From contig CM036624.1 in NCBI GenBank assembly GCA_020746105.1, forward strand, positions 2,351,562 to 2,415,561: a stretch of DNA of 64,000 nt. Reading direction: 5' to 3'. This document shows, in pieces, positions 1 to 17,797 of this stretch. Source of the DNA: Trogon surrucura. Taxonomy: Eukaryota; Chordata; Aves; Trogoniformes; Trogonidae. Positions within the stretch are counted from its first letter, which is position 1, and every line of letters begins with the position of its first letter. The notes under the pieces are model-generated. The model did no database searches. It saw nothing but the letters and a program-made list of their open reading frames with translations, and was not told the origin of the DNA. The translations under genes were made by a program, and so were the position numbers.

Positions 1-3000
1 CATCATTTACCAAACAGGTATGTAGCCTGAACAACTAATCCATAGGTAATACGGATCAAAAATGCACCTTACACAGCAGTTATTCTGTATATACATTCTC
101 GATCTTTGTATCTTTTTATTCAGTATCATTTAAAAGCCCCAGAAAGAACTAGGTTATCAAGTATTATAACAAAACATACATTAGTTCCAAAACAGAACTG
201 GTGCATCAGCCCCAAGAGTTATAACTTTTGGAGGTTCTGAAGAGTCTCGGTTCCAGAGTTTTCAGACATGAGCAGTATTTCAGTAAGGACACAGGAACCA
301 AGCACCAGTTTGCCATCTTAGCTCTACAGACTTGCTGTGTTACTCTCTGGAGCTGGAAGAAAGTCTGACGTGTTTTACGCATCTACCTTTACAGTAACAA
401 ACTTCTGTGTCCTCCTGCTAACAAGACTAATTTTCCTCACTTTACTTTGCTCATAACTTGTGTTTCCATGGCTTCCATGTTTCCCACAGTACCCCTGTTT
501 CAATGGTTTGTTCATCTTTCAGCTATTAGTAACCCTACACTCCCTGTGATAATCTGCTGCAGATTATCTCCTTGTAGTTCTTTTTGAATGAGGTTTTTCT
601 CCTCCTTGAAACCCTCTCCTAATACTCTGCTATATGACTTGACCTGACCGTATTAATCTTCCCAGATGAGAACAAAGGTAAGAATACACTCTAGCACCAT
701 GATTCTGCAGTCCAGTGTAACTCTCAGGATTTTTCTTTCTCTCAAGAAATTAGCACAGCAACAGTGCTTCTGGAATTAGGTATAAAGGCCTGATAATGTG
801 TTGAAAGTTATAAAATAAATGCATTTTGCACAAGCAAGCAATACTGGCAGCTAAAAGATAATTTGTGGGTTTATTTGCAAAGCAGGCACACTAGTTTCTA
901 CCTAGGATAACAGGTGTGGTTCCTGAGCACGCTGCAACAGTATCTAGAGAGCTCGTCTCATTCAGAACAGTTCCCAGCACAGTCCAGGTAGAACGAAGGC
1001 AAAGCTTGCCCTCTTCATTGCAATTTGCCTTGTGAAACAGCCCACTATTATGGTCTGTCACGTGGATGGTGAGACAGTTTCATTTAGAATTCAGCACGAA
1101 CAAAAGAGTGGAAGACCTTGTTCTTGTACCTTAAGCCTATCACTTACTGGTTTTTAGATACACTTCTCTGTTTATGGATAAATGTATCTAAAATGTGTCA
1201 GCGTGTGATATAGTTGGGGTGGGAAGGGGACCCAAAAAGGTAATGTTTAAGGAAACGCAGAGGCCAATAACTTTTTTTCAGTAGTATTATTTATCATTCT
1301 TCATTTTGACTGTAGTACAACAGAAAATGCTTTAATGCATTCAACTGTAGGTTACTCAGCATGTTTTACTATCCTTCACATTTAGCTGTTCTGGTACTAA
1401 CTGGTTGGTTGGTGGTTTTTTTACTCCTTTCTGGGATTATTTTTTATCGGGTGGGTGAGGTTGGTTGGATTTTTTTAAACAGTAAACTTGGTAATCCTTG
1501 TTTAGCTTCCATTGAAATTGGAATTTCACTAACTTCTGTCAAACATTCTTTCAGAGGAGGATCTGGAGCATATGAGCAGGTGGTGATAAAACGCTAGACT
1601 GGAGCAACAAAAAAGGAAAAGTTGGAGCTCTGGGACTGATGCTTCTGGTTTTGTTTGCTCTGTGGCAAAAGTTGTGAAAGCCAAAATAAACTCGGTGTGA
1701 TCTTTTTTTGAAAAGTAACGGAATGCCTCTTGGTCATAGAGCTTCATCTTCTGTGGTATGAAGGCAATGTTTAGCTACGTCTACCTTCTGCAAGCCCTCG
1801 GACTGGTTTTGTAAGCTCTGCCTGATGGTAGTGGAATTACTTTTTAAGTTGTGTGAAACGTTTTTGGAAGCATGATGAAGCGAGTCCCGTTTCAGTATTT
1901 TATACAGGACATCACTTGTGATGTCCTTTGTAACTTATTTTCTGAAAAAGCTTCTGAAAGCTGATCTTAAATGAACCTGAAGAAATTAATTACTCGATGT
2001 GATCCTAGCTGCCATTTTAGTCTAACAAGAGCTAATTACTTCTACCAAGTCAAATTTATTATTAAGTCAGAAATAAGGCCTCCAAAAAATAGCCCAGCTG
2101 TTCTAGCAAAACCAAAACCTTCTCTTGAGAGTACCGAGCATCACTTCATTGTAAGGTTGAACAGAAGAGTTGAACTTCTCATGCATTTAAAAAAACCCAA
2201 AACTAAATAGATCTAAACCAGCCAGCAATCGTAGGTAACTGTAGATCAGTTAACAGATGTCTAAACACATCACATGTGACAGGTTTTTGTGCAAGTGACA
2301 AAACAAGTGAGGTTTCTATATCAAAATCCTAAGACACAGTAGTCTATTATCAAGAAAGCTGGCTTAAATATATAAAAATGCACGAACCTTGAGATTTACT
2401 GGGATGGTACTTGTTTACAAACCTTGTCAGCAGTTTACTGCCACTTAGAACTTTTTGTTGTAGCTTAATCCTTCACAGTTAGTGCTGTGCTTGTGTTTTG
2501 CATGTGCCTTGTGGGATCAGGGAGGTACAGGGAGACTAAACTATAAGCTTTAAAACTAGATAAAAATCTATACAATTATCAATATAACTTATTAAGAGAA
2601 GCACTTTATTGTAGACGTACCCTGCACTCTGGAAAAGTCCCACTGTGCAACAGACTTGTTGAACACTTCTTCCTTCGCTATCCATCCACTGTTACATTAA
2701 GGTCAATGTACTGTATATAAGTTTGCACAAATAGTGATTTGCCTGATGGGCAAGAAAGATGAAAGATAGCTCAAAATTTTCACTGAGAATTATGAAAGAA
2801 TCCATTTTTCAAGGGACATGTTAGGTGACACAGTTCTAATCCAGCCTTGGCTCTGCTGTATTTAATCATAAACTGCAACTGATCTTCATTTTGTTATGAT
2901 TAGGTGTGTTATCAGTAAGGCTTGGATTAAATCAGAGTACTAAGAGTGTGGCCATTTTTGAAAGCTCTGAATGCTTTGAATTCTGCTCCGACTTACACCT

Positions 3001-6000
3001 GACATCCTTTTATTGAAGTATAAGTAGGCTGTAATTAATAGGTTAAATTAGGAAAAGCAGGTTTTGCTTTCCCTAAATCCATTGTAGAATTATTAAACTA
3101 ATTTTTCTTGGGTTTAAGGAAATTTCTGACTTAAAAGCTTGAGTACTGTTATTGAATATGATGAATATGAGTTATTTCTCAGTTATAGTACTTAAATACT
3201 TTTATTTCATACTGTTAATTATAATCTCTTCCAAGTGTTTTAATGGGTGAAAGAATTAATACAAAGAGTATATTTTAGCTGCTGTTAATAGAAGTGTGGT
3301 ATTATCCGTTTCTGTCCTCCACAGGAGTTTTAAACAGAAACAACATAACTGCTTGTATACAACTCTCTCTCAGAACATGATAGTTTCCTTTCCTGTTATA
3401 TAACTAATCTGTACCAAAAAGAATCCTACTGTAAGCCAAAAGATGCATGAAATTTGAATATATTAGTTGCTTTCAGTATTCTTTAACACTACTATACTTG
3501 TTGACGAATCTGTTACAGCCCGTAGTAATTAGATGGTAGCTTACTTAAGTTTCCTAGGAAAAATAGGCATAGTTTGAGGAAAACAGACTTGTAAAAAACA
3601 TTGTGCAGCTACTTATGTAATTCTTAAGGGAATTGCCATAGCCCAGATTTGTATTCTATGCTAAAAGACACAGCTAACTGCCACAGACTAGATATTTTGT
3701 TTACTAGAAACCAATTATTTTCTTGCCTGAGCAGACCTTTTAAATAGGAGGGAAGTTTATATGTGAAGTTTATATATGAAAATCGAGCTTTTAATAAAAC
3801 TGTATCCTAGTAATTTATTATTCTGACTTTGACTTACAACTCCTTATGAAGCGATTCTTTAATTGTGCATATTTTAGGCAGAACATAGCCTTTATAGTTA
3901 GATATAGTATTTTCTTTTTTGTAAACTGTGTTACAAGAATACTGAAGACTAATACACTAAAGTGTTCGGGATGTGTTGGTGGTTTGCTGTTTGTTTGTTT
4001 ATTTTTACCATGTTTAAAGGCAAATCTCTCAGGCATTCAATAAACTCATGTCTTCAGCCTGGAATCGGTTTCTAAACAATTATGGGGGGGGTTAATGCAA
4101 AAATTACAAACTTAACTACCAGTTTGTGTCCATTTTGGTTTCTCTACAGCTTTTCAAACTTGACCCCTTATTAAACTTCATCTCCAGTCCACAAAGTACT
4201 TAATGGCACTGTTACTAGCACATAATTAGTTATCTGTCTCCCGGAAAGGAAAAATAGTATGTCAGTCCTACAGAAATGAACAATCAGTTTTAAAGGGTGA
4301 GGCAGATTGGTAGGTTAAATATTAAGCAGACTCCAAAACTAACAGTATTTGGGGAGAGTGAGAGCACTGCGTATAGTCCCTTCTCGCCTTACAAATGACA
4401 AAATTAATCCTCCTCAGTTGAGCATAAAGCCTTACTACTAAAATTTTTCATGTAGTTTGCGTAACTTTGTAAATTACCTTCTTATTTTTTCTAACAAAAC
4501 TACTTGTGGTATGCATTTCTTTTCTCATCAGTGCATTCAAAATAACCAGGCTTTTTGGTGCTGCAGTAAGCACCTCTTCTTGCATAAAAAAAACCAAACC
4601 TAGACTGGTGAAAATTGCAGCTAGTTATAGTTTTACAAACTATTTGTCACTCAGCTCAGTTCAGTAATAATTCACCGTAGGATAAGGATTAGAAGTAAAC
4701 TCTTCCATTTATAAGCACCCCTCCAGTCTCAGCTGGAGAAGATTTTAGAATTTCTTTTGCGGGTTGTTGTTTCTCTTCTGGTTTCACAGATCAACAGTTG
4801 GCTCATAGAATAAAAGGCTCGGCTCACCGGCAAACAAATCCTCCAGTTAAGGACTTAGAGCGGAGAGTTCTCTCCGAAACATGACGTAAGACATTCCCCG
4901 ATGCTAGTCACCTTACTGAATACCAGCAGCTGCAAATATAATCACTAGGGTGGTTTTTTTTTTTAAATGCTTTGTTTTCTGTGCTCCTGCAGTTTCATCT
5001 GCTTTAGTGATGCATAAATGGGAAGGAAAACATGTCACTTAGACACAGTTCGTTCTTAATTCAGAAGGGAAACACCTCATGAATAAAAACAAGGCTGTGC
5101 ACCACTGTTGCATACACATATGCAGTATACCAAGGCAAAACCATTATTGTGCTCTGGGAAAATATTTCCCTTTACTACTGGAGGAAAAAAAAAAACCAAT
5201 CAGAGATACAAAATACCAAAATTTTGAATGCTGTCACTGAACACTTAGGAGCATTGCTTCCGACATGACAAAGCAACAACAAGAGAAAAAAAAAAAAAAA
5301 AATCAGGATAAGAAAAAAAAAAGGCTTTCTATAATTCTTGGGGCAAAATAAGTAGTTCTGCCTTCTCCTCACCCCAGTGCTCATTCTCGCCTGCTCTCAT
5401 CTTCCCACGTGTTGCCCCACTACAGCCTTCTCGGACAGGTGAGTCGATTCAGAGCTGCCTGTATGGTCTCACTGCGGGATCTGCCAACGAGAAGGGGAAA
5501 GGTAAACGTCTTAATACATTTCTGGGGGACAGGTTATTTTGATTTTGTTGCTTCCTTGTTAAAAACTATCAATTAACTGTTTTGGTTTATTTTTTTTTTT
5601 TACCCCAAGTGACATCTCTAACCACATGCTAGCAGAGCTTTGCCCAAGTTCAGAGTTGTACACCTTACCCGTCCAATCACAACTAAAATTGTTCATCAAC
5701 TTGAAAAAGCCGTAGATGTTTGGGGTTTTGGTTTAGGTTTGGTGGGTTTTTTTTAAGTGCCTTCTTTTACGATCTATTAACATTTGCCCAATATCCTCAT
5801 TTGAGACTATGCTAGTGTCAGTGCATTTTATTCTGGAGATGGTCCCAGCGAACTGCTTCTGTACGGGACTGCAATAAAATGTGTTCATTTGGTGAATGAG
5901 AAAGTGCGAAGGACTTTTGTGTAACAATTTTTCTGGCATTTCAGAAGCCCCTTCCTAAGTTTCTTCTACTCAGTTTAAATAGAAATCCAAAAAAAAAAAA

Positions 6001-7524
6001 AAATCCCAACAACTAACCATTAGGAGTTACCCATAACCCAGCTGTAACCGAATGATCCAAATCTCATTTATCAACATAGTAACAAGCATGGAAGAGAGCC
6101 TAATGCCATGGAAACAGGGAAGACAGGACTGAAACACTTCAGGAGTTTATTAGCTGAGATATGTATTTGTTTGAGAAATCTCTGGTGTGACAGACAACTC
6201 CTCTGGCTCTCACAATTAGGCAGTTAGTTTTTATTTATCAGAAGTGAAGGGACGGTTTATAGAGCTTATTTATAACGCTTCCTCATTTTGTTGTTATTAA
6301 ACCACTGCTCAGAATCACTCTGTTCAGGTATTCTGGCCATAATGCACTCAAGAGCTATCACATCATTTCCCTTATAGTCGGGATAATGCATTGGGTTTTT
6401 AGTTTTGTAGTGGGCTTTGGAGATGGTTGTTGTTAAATCTACTTTATTTGGATTTTACAGTTGCGAACCACCTACAGGTGATCTGTTGCAAGATGTGTGT
6501 GCCATCTCCTGGTCAGCGATATTGCCACCTGCAGTTTAAAACATTTCACCTTCATAAAACTTCCTTTCAGCATCCCGATTTATCAGAATTGACCTTAGCC
6601 AGTTTCAAATGGCAAGTCTAAGTGGGACACAATCAACATTCTGTTTATTTACAGATACACATAATAACTGAACCAAAAGACCAACCTGATAATGAAGAGC
6701 TCTATCCTGTGAAAGGGTTTAACTGCTCCTGAAAGGACACTCACTTCAGTACCTTAAAGAAAATCTTAATTAAAATGCATTTAAGCCAGCAGAGACCTAG
6801 CAAGCTGACAAACAAAACAGCATAGCTTGTTCCAGTACAAGCTAACAGTCTCATTTAAGATGTATATACTCTAAATAGCAGTTCTGTATATGATACAGCT
6901 TCTTCAGTTTCAGTATAGGGACGTCTGCTAATGAACACTGAGCACACAGGGCCAAACATCTGTACTTCCACTTCAGCTTTACCCCAGGCAAGGCACAAGC
7001 AATGATGTGCGCATTGATGTTTGCCCTAGCTGTCGCTGAAAACTAAACCCCGTCACAAACAAGGGGGAGGGGACCCATCAACCTCTTCAAACTGGATTAC
7101 TGCTTAGGCTCCTAAATATCCACATAGACCATCTTCCAAATGCAGCTACAGAGCCGGAAGGGTACAATGTTTTGAGGCAAACCAAGCACGTATTGCTACA
7201 CAGTCTTGCCTGTTCCCAGAACACTCCTGGTAATTACATGGTGCCTGAATGCAAAACTGAAGGCAAGAATACTTCCAAAACCGACAGGTCTTCTTTCTCT
7301 TTCCCTCGTTTTCAAGCGGTCGTGCTATAAAGCCCTCTGAAGATAAAATGACAGAGGAAGACATTCTGTGGTCCAAAAAAAAAAAATCTTCTAACTGTAG
7401 CACACCACATAATGAGCTGCAGAGATATTTTCTCATTACAAATCAATGCTACTCTCAAACACTCATGCTTATAAATGTCCAAAGAATACCTACCAATTTT
7501 GAATTTTACATACTTTAAGATATC
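1..7524. other. Non-coding AT-rich flank, possible 3' UTR of an upstream gene
   Basis: I see no coding exon here; the open frames are short, unrelated to any family I know and lack coding character. Plus-strand AATAAA hexamers occur at 814-819, 3793-3798, 4039-4044, 5080-5085 and 5873-5878. In mammals the gene next to HENMT1, tail to tail with it, is FAM102B (EEIG2), so part of this stretch could be the end of its 3' UTR. That is inference from synteny; nothing in the sequence itself identifies it. Homopolymer A and T runs (for example near 5285-5322 and 5989-6003) are frequent. Confidence 0.4.
1906..1927. repeat. Perfect 10-bp inverted repeat with 2-bp spacer
   Basis: The arms at 1906-1915 and 1918-1927 are exact reverse complements around a TT spacer. 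It would form a short hairpin in RNA from either strand. No function is assigned. Confidence 0.7.
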
Positions 7525-7530
7525 AACTAT
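7525..7530. repeat. Target-site duplication, left copy
   Basis: AACTAT here is repeated exactly at 7933-7938 on the other side of the LTR. Confidence 0.7.
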
Positions 7531-7932
7531 TGTAGAGGAATTTCTTGTGGAGCAGAGGCGCAGTATCACTTTAAAAGTGTGGACAACCCAGCTTAGGCCT
7601 AAACAGAGGCTCTGTCCTTGAAGCTGCCTTGGAACACAGGGAGGAGGAGGTTTTATCTGTTTTGTGAGAGCTTTGCAAGATGCTTGGCTGCAGGTGCTGG
7701 CCCCGGGGGGAGAAGGGGGGGCGAGAGCCGCCTGCATAGTGGAATGGCACTGCCCAATAAAACGCTGGCGCGTGTAAACCTGTAACTGACCAACTCTGTG
7801 AAGGGGCAGGCGCGGGGACACTGCTGAACTGTATAGATTGAGCTGTCTGGAGCAATAAAGGGAGGACGATCTGTAGCCATATTGGTGTGATGATCGTTAA
7901 CTTGGCCGGCTCTCCGAAGGGACCCTTCTAGA
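7531..7932 (+). mobile_element. Solo LTR of an avian endogenous retrovirus (ERVK/alpharetrovirus-like)
   Basis: A 402-bp element begins TGTAGA and ends TCTAGA, near-complementary termini in which the expected terminal CA has become GA. It is flanked by a 6-bp direct repeat, AACTAT, at 7525-7530 and 7933-7938; that length fits the target-site duplication of ERVK and alpharetrovirus integrations. Internal plus-strand AATAAA signals lie at 7756-7761 and 7854-7859. The stretch after the second signal has the layout of an R-U5 region, and its CCATATTGGTGTG resembles the equivalent part of avian leukosis-type LTRs. It is more GC-rich than its surroundings. No gag, pol or env sequence is present, so this is a recombined solo LTR. 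Subfamily is not determined. Confidence 0.75.
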
Positions 7933-7938
7933 AACTAT
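7933..7938. repeat. Target-site duplication, right copy
   Basis: AACTAT matches 7525-7530 on the left side of the LTR. Confidence 0.7.
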
Positions 7939-8789
7939 GGCAAGTTCTTACCACAACATCAAAAAAAAAAACTGAAATAATTCTAAATATCGGAATAAAG
8001 AGGAACTGTAATTGATAATTCTTTAAATTAATTCTAGGTATCATGTTAATTCTCAATAATCCACATCTATTTGTTGTAACAGAAAAGTCTGTGACTTAAC
8101 TTTTGTTTACTGTGCATTTACAAACACAATTCAGCTCTACCTAAGAAAAATTCATCTGGTCTAAGCCACTAAGCTCTACCACCTGTAACACCTCTGCCCT
8201 TCATTTTTGTTGTATGAGTTGTCAAGAGTTTTTTTGGACCACAGGTGTGAAAACACAGACTTTTTTTCCCAGGTATACTGGGGCCAGGTTAGCATTCACA
8301 ATGACACATTTCTTTATTTTTTTCAAAACTGGAATAGTCAAAGATATCAATTTCAAATTAATTAATTTCAGCTTCTGGAAAGCGACAGGATGCAAGTTAC
8401 TTCCCAAGTCGCAGTTATCCAGAAACTGGATAAAACAACTGGGCTAAATCTACCTTTTTTTCCCCACCTTACATCCAAGAGCACAGCACTCTTGCCCACT
8501 ACTGAATTTACAGAGCTATAAACGTCAGTGGCGTATTCCAATTTATCTGGAACAATATCTGGTTTTCACAAAGGCTGAGTACGTGCTCATCTTGAAAAAG
8601 GTGCCTATAAAGTTTATTCTGTTAAGAAAAAACTTGCCCTAAGCCTGTCGCTGACTCATATTCTTCAGCACAACAACGTAACTCTGTTATCACCAACTAC
8701 TCTTGGAGCTAAAGACAGATTACTGAAAAGAATCTAGTCACGATAGCTACAATATGGTAATAGGAAACAAACACAAATACTTACAAATT
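7939..8789. other. Intergenic sequence between the LTR and the HENMT1 3' end
   Basis: AT-rich sequence without a recognisable gene. A minus-strand AATAAA (TTTATT at 8613-8618) could be a secondary, more distal polyadenylation signal for HENMT1. Confidence 0.5.
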
Positions 8790-9032
8790 TTTCTTCATAG
8801 GATTTAGTTTATTCCTTTTAGTCCTTATACTCTACTTCAACACCCTGCAAGTTACTGTGACCTTTTTCAGGGACACTCGTCTCGGCTAAACGAGAGAGGG
8901 GCTGATGGATAAATACAGGAAGGTTTAGAAGAGATTTTGTGGTTCTAGTTAGCACACAGAACACACCCTTTTACAGCTACTTAAAAAACACTTTCATCGT
9001 TTGAACCAAACTTTGTATGAGAAATCTGTGAT
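8790..9032 (-). other. HENMT1: HENMT1 3' UTR (predicted)
   Basis: About 240 bases separate the HENMT1 stop codon from just past the first minus-strand AATAAA (TTTATT on the plus strand at 8808-8813). The end is inferred from that hexamer; there is no transcript evidence. Confidence 0.5.
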
Positions 9033-15941
<6,909 letters not shown>

Positions 15942-16639
15942 AATGCTAAAACAAACAAAACAAAACCCCAGCTCTGTCTTCTTAATTAGTTTATAACACA
16001 GCAAGTTACCACTCCTTTAGCTGGTGATCAAGTCACAATTAAGCAAGCGTAGAACTGATCCCAGTTCTATTCAGAGAATGACAAAAACAGGAATTAGCAA
16101 AATCAGGCACTAGGTGCTCCCTTCGCATAGAATAATGCAAAGGGCCTCTTAATAACCAGCTATAAATCTACACATAATCATACAAAACAAGTTTCACAGT
16201 GCATGAGCTCTCCATCCCGCACACCTACATAGAGCGCACACAACTGCAACGCATTTAATTCTCCTCAGCTCTTCTGGCAAGAGCAGAAATATAAATAAAT
16301 TTCTCACCGGGGTGCCTGCTTGCCTGTCTCTCATCTCTCATTTGTTGTAGCTTACAATTCAGCTAATTTTATTTCTCTATTTGTCTATGTAAGGGTCAAT
16401 ACAGTTTCTAAGATGTAACAACTGGGAGGAAATATCCAAGTCATGACTATGTTCTCCAAGAGGAAATTTTCTGCAAGCTCTTAACTTCAGATTTACTACG
16501 AGCCAAACCTCGGTATGGGCGCCTAACGTTGTTTAAATAAACTGACATCATTCAGCGTGGCACCAGAGCAGCGCGTTCCCAACTCTCCCCCCTCTCATTC
16601 AAAACCACATTTTAGCACATCTACACATTTAACCAGGCA

Positions 16640-17220
16640 CATCCCCACCAAAGCCCAGGCCCTGACGAACGATGCAGGAACTCCAGGGGAACGAGGCACA
16701 CGCCGGGACAAGGCCCTGCGGCCCAGGCCTCACCCGCACCAGGCCCAGCACCCACAAATCTGCCGGGCCAGACCGCCCCGTCAGGGCTTTTACCTCCAAG
16801 CATCAAGCTGGATTTGTGTCCGTATCCGTACAAATCCAGGGAAGAGGCGCCGTGTTCCGCCCAGCCGCCTGCAAGCAAGGGGAGCCTGGCGGCGGCCACC
16901 GCCAACGGCCGGGCTCGCCCCGGCTCCCCACAGGCCGCGGCCCGACCCAGCCCGGCCCGGCCGCCCCCGGCGCCCTTTGAGGGGCCGCTCTGGCCTCCAC
17001 CCCGTTTCCTCCCGTCCCCGCTGGTGGTTCCACCTGTCCCGGCCCCTTCAGCCCTGCTGGTCCCAGGAGCCCCGAGCCACAGCCAGTCCGTCCCATTTAG
17101 GGCTAAATTGCAGTCCCCCTCCCAGGAGCCCCGAGCCGCACCCCGTCCGTCCTATTTAGCCCTAAATGGGATGGACTGGGTGCGGCTCGGGGCTCCTGGG
17201 AGGGGGACCGCAATTTAATG
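16640..17220 (-). promoter_or_regulatory. HENMT1: HENMT1 5' CpG-rich region with predicted non-coding first exon
   Basis: GC- and CpG-rich sequence rises sharply from the AT-rich intron here. A good minus-strand donor (GGAG|GTAAAA) lies with its last exonic base at 16794. It could splice to the 15945 acceptor and give a 5' UTR exon starting somewhere upstream, roughly 16.8-17.1 kb. The transcription start is not visible; this is inference from composition and the donor. Confidence 0.5.
17062..17216. repeat. Three-copy direct/inverted repeat, about 39 bp per copy
   Basis: A 39-bp unit starting CCCAGGAGCCCCGAGCC and ending ATTTAG occurs at 17062-17100, again directly at 17121-17159, and inverted at 17162-17200. 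The inversion extends outward: 17105-17120 pairs with 17201-17216. The arms 17105-17159 and 17162-17216 therefore form a nearly perfect palindrome, about 4 mismatches in 55 bases with a 2-base centre. It does not resemble the adjacent CR1. Confidence 0.85.
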
Positions 17221-17282
17221 CTTTTTATTTTATTTTCAGCGATGCGATGGCTTAAACTTGAGTCTTAATTGTTAATTTTTGC

Positions 17283-17797
17283 AGGAGGTGGCCTAGAGAG
17301 CACTGGGGGAGCCTCCCCTCGAGCCCTGGGTGCAGGTCTGGGCCCTCCCTGCAAGAGAGACCTGGAGGGGCTGGAGCGGGTCCAGAGGAGAGCACCGAGG
17401 CTGGGGAAGGGCCTGGAGGGAGAGTCCTGTGAGGAGAGGCTGAGGGAGATGGGGGGGTTCAGCTGGAGGAGACTCGGGGGGGACCTCATTGCTCTCTGCA
17501 ACTCCCTGCAGGGAGGGTGCAGTCAGGGCAGGTCGGGCTCTTCTCCCACGGCCTGAAACTGCGTCAGGGGAGGTTCGGGTTGGGTCTCGGGCAGCCCTTC
17601 CTCACGGAGAGGGTGCTCAGGCACTGGGATGCTCTGCCCAGGGCAGGGGGGAGTCACCGTCCCTGGGGGGGTTAAGGACAGGCTGGATGTGGCACTTGGT
17701 GCCCTGGTCTAGCCCATGGGGGGGTGTTGGGGCACGGGCTGGGCTTGATGATCTCGCAGGGCTTTTCCAGCCCCAACAACTCTGTGATTCTGTGTAG
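17283..17797 (+). mobile_element. CR1 LINE 3' fragment
   Basis: About 515 bp of the 3' end of a CR1 non-LTR retrotransposon. It carries the typical GGACCTCATTGCTCT segment, the GGGCTTGATGATCTCGCAGGG stretch followed by CTTTTCCAGCCCCAACAACTCTG, and terminal ATTCTGTG repeats. It is 5'-truncated as usual, and its frames are shadows, not host genes. Confidence 0.85.

Noticed and set aside
7146-7880. Several overlapping minus-strand ORFs of 75-169 aa
   Set aside because: They run through the solo LTR and its flank on the antisense strand; no coding similarity.
16557-17159. 200-aa open frame in the HENMT1 CpG region
   Set aside because: Low stop frequency in GC-rich DNA, Pro/Arg-rich nonsense, several other open frames in the same place, no family resemblance.
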